From Actinernus sp. WN-2022 (lineage: Eukaryota; Cnidaria; Anthozoa; Actiniaria; Actinernidae), in contig JAOWCC010001501.1 in the NCBI GenBank assembly GCA_030867875.1, positions 19,435,524 to 19,499,523 on the forward strand: 64,000 nt of DNA, given 5' to 3'. The notes beneath the pieces are model-generated. The model did no database searches, had not been told where the DNA came from, and saw nothing but the letters and a program-made list of their open reading frames with translations. Numbering within the stretch: position 1 is the stretch's first letter; every line of letters starts with the position of its first letter. This document shows, piece by piece, positions 31,093-42,500 of this stretch. The position numbers were made by a program, and so were the translations under genes.

Positions 31093-32118
31093 CCCTTTCA
31101 GCCCTGAGTCTTTGGAAGTGATTTTTAGCTATTTCTAGACCAAACAGAACCCTCCCCCCCCCCCCCCCCCCCTAAGTAAACTGTAGTCATTGTTACCATG
31201 GAATTTTCATCTGACCAATAATACTGGGGGCTCAAAGGTTTTTGTCGGCCATTTTGGATATGTTGACGTCGCATTGCTACGGAGCTGGAAGGAAGTTTGT
31301 TTGGGGAATACAGAATTTCAGGCTTTTTAAAGCCTTTTTCACCATTTATAGAGTGCTGGAGGACATCATTAAGTCTGATGAGAGCTTCAATCAGCACTTT
31401 TTCAAAGAACCGAGTTTGTGCCAGTTTATTGTGACAGAGAAAGAGCCTCATTTCCCACTCGTGAATGGGCCAGGACATCTTCTGTCACTTTAGCGTGGGC
31501 TTTATAAATGGGAGTCTGGAGCCACCTATCATAGCTTTTTTGGAATATTGGACAATATTTACTTGCCATTGATTCCAATATGAAGGTATTAGGTCGAAAT
31601 GGCTTTAGACTTCTTCTATATTTTGAAGAATGAAGATGGGGGAAGGGCCATGTCGCTGTTTGGTAGGATTTCCCGGCATGCTTTGCGGTCGTTATGGATG
31701 AATTCAGCTTGTTGTGAAGTGCTTGTGGACAGAATGGCTTGGTTCTGGGCCAGTTTAGGTGTTGGGAGACAGAAAGTGAGGTTAGTGCAAACATGAAACT
31801 CTAAATTTTATGTGAAATATGCATTTTTGTGAGAAATTTTAGAATCTGAGGAGAATTTTTTTTTCTTCTAAGTGCCATTTTAGCTACTTTTTCTGAAATG
31901 AAATAATGTAAACTGTAGTTAACTTCTGCAAAGAAAGGAGGATTTAGATGAAATGATTCAATTTTAATATGCCTAAATGCAGTTCAGTAGGATCATTTGT
32001 CTATACATTATGTTGTGTGTCAATCTCAGGGCCTTGCTCCTTCAACTTAGCCAGACTGAAATCCTCAAATCAAGTAACCAGTAAAACACAACAAATGTCG
32101 TGTTTGGGGCTGAGAGGG
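31093..32118. mobile_element. piggyBac-like element, about 1.03 kb, TTAA flanked
   Basis: TTAA at 31089-31092 and 32119-32122 lie outside CCCTTTCAGCCCTGAG and the inverted CCCTCTCAGCCCCAAA. A poly(C) run lies at 31150-31172. Short frames (31242-31493, 31599-31796, +) have no transposase motif, so the element is non-autonomous. Confidence 0.7.
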
Positions 32119-32122
32119 TTAA

Positions 32123-32690
32123 AGCGTGATTTACTTTAATTCCCTTATGCCTTTCCACACGAATACATTTTCGTTTGAAAACGCAAACATTTTGTTGCGT
32201 TGCCACACGAAAATTATATGGAAACACAAACTTTTGAAAACACTCTGTCCTAGCCATCTAAAAATAATAAAATCCAAGATGGAGGATATGGACTGGTCGA
32301 ATCGATCCAAAAACGATGCCCCGCCCATACCAATATGTTTCAAATGTTTGTGTGTTCAAGTGAAAACGTCAGTGTTCGGGGTTAATACTGGCATGTTACA
32401 TTCGTCTTAGTGTTCAATGGGCTTTTGTCACACGGCGGTCATATTGGCTTGAAACAATAGATTTCCCACGTGTAGCCTCGTACTGAGCAGTTCCAGAACG
32501 AGTTCACGCGTGCAAAACAAAGGTTTTTATACTCCTGGGATTAAACATGGCCACCGTGTGAATAAGGTCCATGTATATCAAAGTTGTACTTGGCCCAAAA
32601 AGCAGCATGCAATGCATAATCCCTATAACACTGCCTGCATGTTCTTTGGATGGATTTACCGCACTGATGCTGCGTTTTCATGATCACAAG
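32123..32690. other. Intergenic with MITE ends
   Basis: A CACACGGCGGTCATATTGG and GGCCACCGTGTG pair (about 32432 and 32549) suggests one short MITE. Nothing else recognised. Confidence 0.4.
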
Positions 32691-32696
32691 CCTTGG

Positions 32697-33045
32697 TCAA
32701 ACGATTTCAACATGTTGCATCATACTGAAGGACGTTGAAAGCATGGGTGCCAAACGATTTCAACATCGGTCCAACATGTTGCATCATACTGAAGGACGTT
32801 GAAAGCATGGATGTCAAACGGTTTCAACATCGGTCCAACATTGATTTTGTTGCATAATATTCAGTGCGGAAGGATGTCGAAAGCATGGCTATAAAACGGT
32901 TAAACAATGTTGGGTAAATAAGTTGCGAGAGACCTCGGAATGAGAACCAGACTGCTCTCGTCCACCCTGCCCCATAGGTGCTCATGCGCGTATTCAACAA
33001 ATGTTGAATGAAGTGGTCAAACGGTTTCAACATGATCGGAAACGT
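32697..33045 (+). repeat. Tandem repeat of CGGTTTCAACAT type
   Basis: Two clear units and one partial unit of about 60-67 bp with AAACGATTTCAACATCGGTC, GTTGCATCATACTGAAGGAC and GTTGAAAGCATGG. The same family forms a longer array at 55140-55650. Confidence 0.7.
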
Positions 33046-33468
33046 TTTTGTGAGAACAACAACTCCCAAAGTGTTCACTAAGCTGTGATGTACAATGTAT
33101 GTAGTAATTGGTTATTAGCATTTTACTGACAACAAAACATAGTCACTGCATGATGCAGGAACTAAAATCCTCAGTCATTGAATTTTACGAAATAAGAAAG
33201 CTCTAATGATCATCCCTCACGATTAATGTCTTTAATGAGTAATTATCACGTGTTGAAATCACTAATTAAATGCTATATCGCAGTGGGAATATCACCGCAT
33301 CGCAAAGCACAATAACCGCATTAACAATAGTCATACCACAGTATCAATAACCTGAAAGTGTGAAGGGTTCTGATTCTATAGAAGATGTACCGACCATAAA
33401 TTATTCATCGTACTATGTTATGCGCTCTTAGCAGATATTAGGATAACAAGAGTTGGAAGAACAGAAAA

Positions 33469-33526
33469 ATGAAGGCAAGACTGCTCGAGCGAAATATCCT
33501 TGTTTTTCTCTTGCTTGTATCGTCGG
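33469..33526 (+). CDS. Discoidin gene exon 1, signal peptide
   Basis: ATG followed by a basic N-region, a hydrophobic core (ILVFLLLVSS) and a GTGAGT donor at phase 1. Upstream context AGAAAAATGA is acceptable for initiation. No TATA box or clear promoter element was seen before it. Confidence 0.6.
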
Positions 33527-36500
33527 GTGAGTCTAATTTCTATTTTCACTGTTTTGTAGCATTCTGTTTCCCCTGGATATTTTTGCATTAGCGAAACTAT
33601 CCATCTTTTTGAATAATTAATTTCTGTGAAATTTCTCAAGCTACCTTGAAGTTAAAGTACTTGAAACTTTTAACTTTTTCAGTCAACTTGATCGCCGATA
33701 GACAAATAAAGTTTCTAGTTTATTGGTCAGTGAAAACATGCCAAAAGTATGTGTGAACTGAGTGAAACGGTCGTGGATAAAACAGTTAAGTAACTTTAAC
33801 TAACTAATTAAGATATTTGTGCGAGTGGTATGGTCCAGAACCTTAAAATAAGGTTATAATAAGGTTATCATTTTCCTTATTAGCTAAGAGAAAGGGCTAA
33901 ATTTTATATTACGAAGTTTTTGGCCTGCAATTTTTACTAGAGTACAAAATAAAGTATTTCCAGGCTGACGAAACAACAAAACAATTCATGGAACACTGAT
34001 TTTTCCGAAACTTCTAGATCTTCGCAAAAATTCGCCTTTCCAATGTAATTTTATCCTTAATATTTTGATGCGATACGTTCTATTGCGCGGAATGTAACTT
34101 TCTGTTAAACTGAGAAATATGTGAGAAAACAAAGTCGGTAAATTTCAAGTGAAAATTGTCTACTTATAGTTATGATGACAGGTAGAAATTAGCGCTGCAG
34201 AGATTAAACGTCTAGTAAACTTTATGGCCCGGTTGTTCAAAGCAAGAGTAAGCGCTACCCCGGCGTTAAATCGCTAAGCCGAGGTTAAATGTTCAGAATA
34301 CGATTACAGATTTAGCGCTATCCTAGGGATAAAGTTATCCTCGCTTCGAACAACCTGTGATACTGTATTTCAACCACTCCTAGCCATCGAATTCTAACAT
34401 GTATTTTAAGGAACTGCAACTGCGGTTACCGCGATATTAATTAACTAGACATGCAGTCTAGCTAATAACTCGGATAGAACGCTTGACTTGAATGCAAGCT
34501 GCCTTGGGTTAGAATACACTCGAGTTCTTGGCCAGATACTTCAAATTCACGCGGTCGAGGCAAGTTATTGTCCTTTTATAGCGAGCCTGAGATCGCCAGT
34601 TAACTTTTTTTCAGCCGATAGTCTGTCTCGTTGTCAAACGTAAACACAGGGAAAAACCTCACCACTTCCCGATCAAGCCCGAAGTTCTACCTAACTAAAT
34701 AAAACCGTCCTTTGGCCGCGCAATGGCAGAAAACGTGGCCGAGTCGCTAAACACAGAGGGCTCCGTGCCAACACTCTCTATAAATGGGGCGTTTAAGAAC
34801 CAATTGTGCTATTCATGAAAGAGAAGGAAATTCAGTGTTAGCCGGTGTAGCAACAATCACTCCTCCACCTCCGCCATCATCCTTGGGCAAGACCGTTCTG
34901 AAAAATCTTATACCTAAGAATGAACTCATTTTAACTTGTATAAGAGAAATGCCTCCAAAACCGGCCTCAAATCAACTGAAGCATAACAAGACACCTTTTC
35001 CCTGCTTGTCCCCTAGTCATCCCAAGTCATGCGATGTACTATATATATCTAGCTATTTCAAAAAAGGTTGCCATGGGCAACGAGAAACGACATTCCCAGG
35101 TAGAAATGGATTGTGGTTGAAGCTGAAAGTCTGGTGAATTCGTAAATATGTTTTTGGGTCAAACGTTTTAAGACGAATATTAATATAAATAGCCTCGTTT
35201 CCCGTTTGTCCGTTTTCGAAATAATGAATTGCTAGGTCATGTGATGATAATCGTTTAACTTACAGTCGGGTGTCTGGATGAATCAACGCAGCCGAGGTCG
35301 CGAGAGCGAAGAGCAAGCCTGGTTAGTGAAGTACTGTACCAGACACGGCCCTACATAATTAACCACCTGGGCCCGGTTGTACGAAGCAAGGGTAACTTTT
35401 TATCCTTAGGATAGCGCTAAATCTGTAATGATAATCTGTACGTACATTTTAGCGCTTGTACCCTTGCTCGAACAACCGGGCCAAGTATGATTCTGACGCT
35501 CTAAGCACAGGCAGCCCAAGCTCTGTATTTGCACTGTGTGACTATTATTTCACAAAATTCTCAGATAAAGAAAATAAATTTACCTTAACAGTTTGTTCTT
35601 GTCCTGTTGTTTCTCTGGGGTCTACAAATGGCGGTTATGGGGTATTTCTCTCACTTTTGGTTTTTCTCTCTTCTCTGTCTAAAAGAAAGGAAAGGCTGCA
35701 CACTCAAATTGAAACCACGATTAACTTGAGGCCGATTTTTCTTACGAAAACCCGTCCGATAGGCGTAATTTCCTCCGTCAGGTGAAAGGTAGATAATTTT
35801 TCTTACCTCAGAAGTTTTCAGACTTGAGAAATCATTATCCTAACTCTTCCAAATGAACTCATTTCTTTGAAAAAGCCCTCTCATTCTTCGTCAGAAACTA
35901 CGTGTTTGCATCGTTTCGGACATGATCGTTGCAAACTCGGCTTTGTAGCCTGGTCTCCTGAAAATAATCCTCTTTCCGGTAGAGAGACAGTCAATAAATT
36001 GGCAGATACTTTACTCTCTCCCCACGGGGTCTAACGTGCCGCCCGGTACTGAGTAGCCAATCGCGTGGCTACAATTTCAAACAAGTTGACAACGCTTGAC
36101 GACGGCTAGTTCCCAAAGTTCACGGGCTCAGAACTTATACATATATACCTTATTTTGAAACTGGTCTACAAGTGAATCGGCTCTATGGTAAAGTGGTGTA
36201 GAGCGCGCGCTTCGAATCCAACGATTTGGTATCAATTTTATTTCTATTTTAAGCTATTAGAGTCGCCTTCCACACTAAAACTTTGTTTTGCATTGGCTCT
36301 CAAGCTCCAACACGGTCATGATTAGAAAGAAATTATATCATCACGAAGAATAAAACCCATGCAACATGCTACAAGTTACTTGTCTGGTTATATAATTACT
36401 TTAATGAACATGTTGATCACAAGAGCGCTAGAAAGAAAGCCTGCTGCGTAGATGAAGGAAAGCTGTGATATCTCGCTGTTCCTTTTATTGTTTGAGTTTA

Positions 36501-39500
36501 TAATTAAGCAAATTGATGTATCAGTTAATTTTCACGGGTTTTGATTGATTCAAATGCTCGCATGTAAAGTACGTTAATCTGTAAAACTGAAGTATTCGAT
36601 ACTTTCACAGGATTTTATATAATTACGAGGTTAATGATATTCTATCTCATCATTGCACTATAATAATATAAATAAAAATCGAGGTCATGACCGTGTTCGA
36701 GCTTGAGAGCCAATGCAAAACAAAGTTTTAGTGTGGAAGGCGGCTCTAATAGCTTAAAATAGAGGAAAAGATTAAATAAAACTGAGAAAGGAGAAAAAGA
36801 ATTTTAAAAATGTGTTACGGGTTCGTGTGGGAATCGAACTCCAAATCGTTGGATTCGAAGCGCGCGCTCTACACCACTTTACCATAGAGCCGATTCACTT
36901 GTAGACCAGTTTCAAAATCACACAGCGGTCAAACGTCTGCGCGTGGGCGGCCGCGCGACTTTCCCGCGCAAAATTTACCTTAAAACATATTACAGTGAAC
37001 TTCTACCCCCAAAAGTTAAGAAAAATACGTGAAAGTTAAGCTTTTTATTTTCACAGTCGACGGGAAATTGAACAAACTTCAAACTGTGAGTTTACCAAAT
37101 TGTTTCGTAATTTACCAAAGAAGTTCTCAAGGTTTGAAAGCGGGTTTGTGAACAGTGACGGCCGCCGGCTCGCTTTGAATTTGTTTTGGAATAGGTTGTT
37201 GTTGCAAGACTTTTGACACATGCGCAGACGTTTGACCGCTGTGTGTTTCAAAATAAGGTATATATGTATAAGTTCTGAGCCCGTGAACTTTGGGAACTAG
37301 CCGTCGTCAAGCGTTGTCAACTTGTTTGAAATTGTAGCCACGCGATTGGCTACTCAGTACCGGGCGGCACGTTAGACCCCGTGGGGAGAGAGTAAAGTAT
37401 CTGCCAATTTATTGACTGTCTCTCTACCGGAAAGAGGATTATTTTCAGGAGACCAGGCTACAAAGCCGAGTTTGCAACGATCATGTCCGAAACGATGCAA
37501 ACACGTAGTTTCTGACGAAGAATGAGAGGGCTTTTTCAAAGAAATGAGTTCATTTGGAAGAGTTAGGATAATGATTTCTCAAGTCTGAAAACTTCTGGGG
37601 TAAGAAAAACTATCTACCTTTCATCTGACGGAGGAAATTACGCCTATCGGACGGGTTTTCGTGAGAAAAATCGGCCTCAAGTGAATCGTGGTTTGAATTT
37701 GAGTGTGCAGCCTTTCCTCTTTCTTTTAGGCAGAGAAGAAAGAAAAACCCAAAGTGAGAGAAATGCCCTATAACCGCCATTTCTAGACCCCAGAGAAACA
37801 ACAGGACAACAACAAACTCTTAAGGTAAGTTTATTTTCTTTATCTGAGAATTTTGTGAAATAATAGTCACACAGTGCAAATACAGAGCTTGGGCTGTCTG
37901 TGGCTTTAGGAGATATGACTTCCCTTTTTGCCATAATACCATCATTGAGGGTGCATCAGTTTCTTTGGGAAAATCCAATTCCGCGGGATAATTATATTTA
38001 ATCCAAAAACTATTAGTTTGAATGTGATTTTAAAGTGAAAGTATCACGTTAAAAAAATAAAATTTTACTGCCACCAAAAGGTATTAATATTTTAATTAAG
38101 GTATTAATTTTGTAACATTTCTGGCATTTAATCTCTAATTTTGATTACTTTTCGCGGATCCTGTGACGTCATAAGATGACTCAACTCCCTCCTAAAAAAA
38201 AATATACTAGAATAGAATCCTGTAGGTTTCCATTGTGACATCACAAGATGAAACAGTCCCACAATTCGGGTAGCTTTTATTCTAGTTTAATTGCTGCTCC
38301 TGCCTCTCGAAGAAAACTAATTTAGACAACTGAAATATATCAGAAATAGAATTTGGGGCAAAAAGAGTTAATGTTGTGGCATGGTGCTACTTGCACTTTA
38401 AGCTTTTCAAAGTGATGGTAAAAACAGCGTAATCCTCGCACATTAGCCCCTTTAATCACTAGAAGATTTAACACTACATTACAGACCACAACTCCGTTAT
38501 TATGATCATTTTTTTCTCATTCAGGTTCCAAAGTTAGAGCTCGCCGTATCTTACAAAAATGTTACGGCGATCATGGAATCAGGGTAAGAACTAAATTCCG
38601 CTATATAAAACAATTACTGAGTCGTTCCTTTTAATATTTCGTCTCCGAAGACGACCGAGAAAACACATTTTGCTCAATAGACCAGTTTACGGTTCATGCG
38701 CACTTGTTAAAGTCTCATTTCAAATGGTAGGCCACCATTGTCTAACATCTGCCTACCCGCCAAATAAACAAAGGATTTGTGAACCGTAAACTGGCCTATT
38801 GCGATCATCAAAACTGCACATGCGTAGAGCATCGATGCAGGTTCATTCTCGACTCCAGACCCTTGTCATTTCTTAATGCGCATGCTCGACGAAAATATTT
38901 TCGTTGAGCCTGCGCAGTAAGAAACGTGAGTGATGAGAACGGTCTGGGGTCGAGAATGAGGGAAGTTGCGCATGCGCAAAAATCAGATGTCTAACCGAGA
39001 GTACGAGATTACCCCAATGTCCTTTGCGTGTTTCAGGAGTACCTTCGTGTACAAGGCGACGGTGAAGCACTCGTCTAACTCAATGGCCGATGCACAAGGC
39101 GTCCGCGTCCTCTGGATCATGTCACCATTTATTGCGTTTGACAAGATAACGTCATTTGAGAGCGTACACGTTAAGCCAACACATGTTGAAAAGGATGACA
39201 GTGTGACATTCAAGGTACCAAGAATTTACTGTAGTCAATCAATCAATCAATATGTAAAAAGTTCATACTAGTCTTTCAAGAGTGTTGGATAAATAAATAA
39301 CAGCGATATACATGTGCGTTAATGATAAATGAATCTGAGAACTAATATATAATGGTAATAGAACTGAGTGGAGTGCAATTTGGTCTGAAATCATACGAGT
39401 GATTACACAATTGCACGACCGCGAAGCGGGAGTGCAATTTGTAATCAAGAGTATGATTTCAGACCAAAATTGCACTCCACTCAGTTCTTTTACCACTTAA

Positions 39501-42500
39501 TTATATTCATTTCGAAATTTTAACAAACGAAAAACGTTCGTAAATTTGTTTTTTTACAACAACAAACTAGAAAGGTCAAGCGGGTAGAGCTTTGAAGAAG
39601 GCAATTAAAATCTAAGAGCGTGCGCGAGCGATCACGTAATCCCTACGCTGTGAAATGGCTTCTCAAATTCTGCTTTTTGATTGGTTCAGCAAAAGGATGC
39701 AATAACAGACACAAAATGATGCAATTTAGGCTGAAATCACTGCTGCTTTTAACCAATCAAATTGCAGGAAACACCAATGGTTTCAAAATGAATATAATTA
39801 ATACTACTAATATACTAATACTAATACTAATACTAATACTAATACTAATACTAATACTAATACTAATACTAATACTAATATAGACTTAAAGTTACACTAA
39901 ATTCAAAAACTCATGAATAATTAATGAGCATTTTGTCCAATCAGATGAAGCAAATCAGTCACGTGCATGCTCCTTTATACCTGATAAAATCTCATCATTC
40001 TAAAAGGCCCGCGGAGGGATTTGAATTCTGTCCCAGAGGGAAACGGGGTTAATGATCGAGACAATGGGATTTCTATTCATGTTTCAGCTTTCTCACTGAA
40101 TTGCTAATTAGGATGAACGTTTTATATAAAGAATATTAATGAACATGAAATTTTATATAAAGTTTCATCCTAATTAAGAATTCACTGATAAAGACCTAAA
40201 GATAGCAAAAAGTACACGGAACATAAGGTACCTAGATAATAAATTTTGCACTAAATTTACTAATATCAGCAGACTACCGAGATACACAGATAATATTTTT
40301 TAAATTAAGTTTTCCAACTACCATTACTTGTTTACCGAGCCACTCTTTAGTTCCAATTATTAAACCAAACTCAAAGCCGTAAAATTATAAAAACGTGCAT
40401 TAAACTTACATATTTTGTGCCGGAGTCAAAAATTTAGAATCTGCCGTCATGTCAGTCACATCGCTTTCCAAGTCTTGAACTTTATCGAGGTAAACCACGA
40501 CACCAAATCCTTCAAGTGCAGATTCTTCTTGCATTGCGAAATGCCGCTTCAAACAACATAGTATGGTAATTTCTTCATGTCATTCCCTTGAGATGTTCGT
40601 AATTGCAGGCGGTGATTACTCGAATATTTTGCATGGCGTTGTGAATACAAAGGTTCAATGGTTCATTAAGTAACCATTCCCTTGAGATGTGCGTCTTTCT
40701 TTCATTGCATTCTTAAAGCGTTTTTGAAGCCGTTTAAAACACTCACAGCACATGTTTTATCAAGTCTAAAAATTCTCGGGCGAAGCCCGAGAATTTTTAA
40801 ACTTGATAAAACACTGCTGTTCGTGTTTTAAACAGTACTTAATCCATGGCTAAATTATATTTAAATGCTATTCGGTTAAAATAGCTATTCTTGAACCTTT
40901 CGGTATTATAACTTTAAGAAGAAGGCTCGTTTGGGTTCGTAGGTTACGCGAAGCAGGTTTCACCCTCGGTAACCACAAGTATTTTCACGAAATAATAACA
41001 TTTTTCAACTTCAATTTGTTTCTTTCTATTAGTTTCTACTGTCCGACTAGTTAGTTTATACTAAAACAATTAGACCTCTCGCCCTCATGGGCTACGAGTT
41101 AAATAGCCCATTCGGCTGCGCCTCATGGGCTATTGACTCGTAGCCCATTCGGGCTGCGGGTCTAATTGTTAACTATCCTGCAAATAGAGCCTTCTTCAAC
41201 TCCACGAAAAGCGAGAAGAAAAGAAGGCTCTGCTGCATTCGTACGCGTGTTGTTTACATCCAAGATTCTTGGCTTGACAAGCCTGTTAAAACCGGTTTAT
41301 GCCCGTTATGCCTTTATAAAAAGCTTAGACCTTAAAAGGTAGGGGATAAATACCGAAAACAAATTTGTTTCATTATTTTTTTACCGGCCAAACTTCCAAA
41401 TTTCAGAGCACGTCCGGGGACTGGGACGAGAATGAAATGTGATGGCGTCAACAGAACTCGTCTCTTCGCAGGTATAAATCGATTAGTAAATTCTAGCTGT
41501 TGCTGAGAAAGATGATAATATCGCGATAAAGTTTCGGAGAGATTTACTAGGCAAGGCCTTTCATGCAATGGCGGATCGAGCGTGTTCTGGTAATGACGTC
41601 AACTAGACCCAGTGCCAATTTTGTGGAGCGCTCTCGCGCACGGACGCGCGCGCGGGCGTTGGCGGGCGGCGGGCGTTGGCGGGCGTTGACGGGCGGCGGG
41701 CGTTGACGGGCGTTGGGTAGTAAAACCTATTATTGCTTTGGAGCTTCGGATAAGTTTAGTTGTAAGGGAGTTAATAAGAGATGTAATGAGATCGATAAAG
41801 AAAACTATCTAAATGTGTTGCTCGGGTATCAATAAGGGTTTTCGTGTTGTCAACAAACACTATGTATACTTGTCCGGTGCCGAATTGTGGATCAAAATAT
41901 TTAGTGAAACTTTCCAATCATTTATCGCAAGTACATACCTTATCACCAGAGGAGCACAAGTATTATTTACAAGAAGCAAAATTACAAAAACCTAAAGTGG
42001 TTCGAGTTTATAACCAATCAGCTAATGCATGGCTCATTTCGGATCGTATAAATAGGTTTTCTTTATTAATTTATTAAAACTATCAGCTATCTAATTACAA
42101 GTATTTTATATCCCTTTCATCTACCCAAGAATTAAAACTCTCGGGATACCCCTTCCACTGGACAAGGTATTCAATCACGCTTCTTTAAGACTTTTTCTAC
42201 CCGGTAGAAATCATCTTGCTTTCGACTCTCTGTAACTCGGCTTTGTAAAATGTTCCTTCTAAAAGTTATCCATGATAGTCCTTTAAACGATAGACAGGTG
42301 GCTGTCTTGGTATTCTTTCAGATATGGTAAATATCTCTTCGGTCTAGTTTGGAAAATAACCTAAAACAACGATAACGCGTGTTTTATTCTTCAGTTACGA
42401 ATAGAGTGTAGCCTGGGAATGACAAACTATTTGTTTTCCCCTTCTAATTGTTAGCTTATCCAAGTTAAGCAGCATTTGTCAACAAGAAAAAAATCAATGA

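Larger units (their letters stand above)
35506..37902. mobile_element. 2.4-kb foldback DNA element
   Basis: Arms 35506 to about 36330 and about 36690-37902 are inverted copies at roughly 90-95 percent identity by eye, around a 360-bp AT-rich centre. Ends CACAGGCAGCCCAAGCTCTG and CAGAGCTTGGGCTGTCTGTG. Flanking 8-mers GCTCTAAG and GCTTTAGG agree at 6 of 8 positions and may be an old target duplication. Arms differ by a deletion on the left and a nested insertion on the right. No transposase. Confidence 0.75.

Noticed and set aside
31242..31796. Possible small genes within the piggyBac-like element
   Set aside because: No DDD transposase motif or other domain; frames are short and overlapped by minus ORFs.
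34784..35137. 117-codon ORF between discoidin exons 1 and 2
   Set aside because: No family recognised, and its frame and borders do not fit the gene.
36826..36895. tRNA-Arg gene on the minus strand
   Set aside because: Acceptor and T stems fail, and a damaged second copy lies in the other arm of the foldback.
38525..38583. Direct join of exon 1 to exon 3
   Set aside because: It would shift exon 3 out of the VPKLEL frame and break the join to exon 4; an extra exon at 35266-35321 restores the phase.
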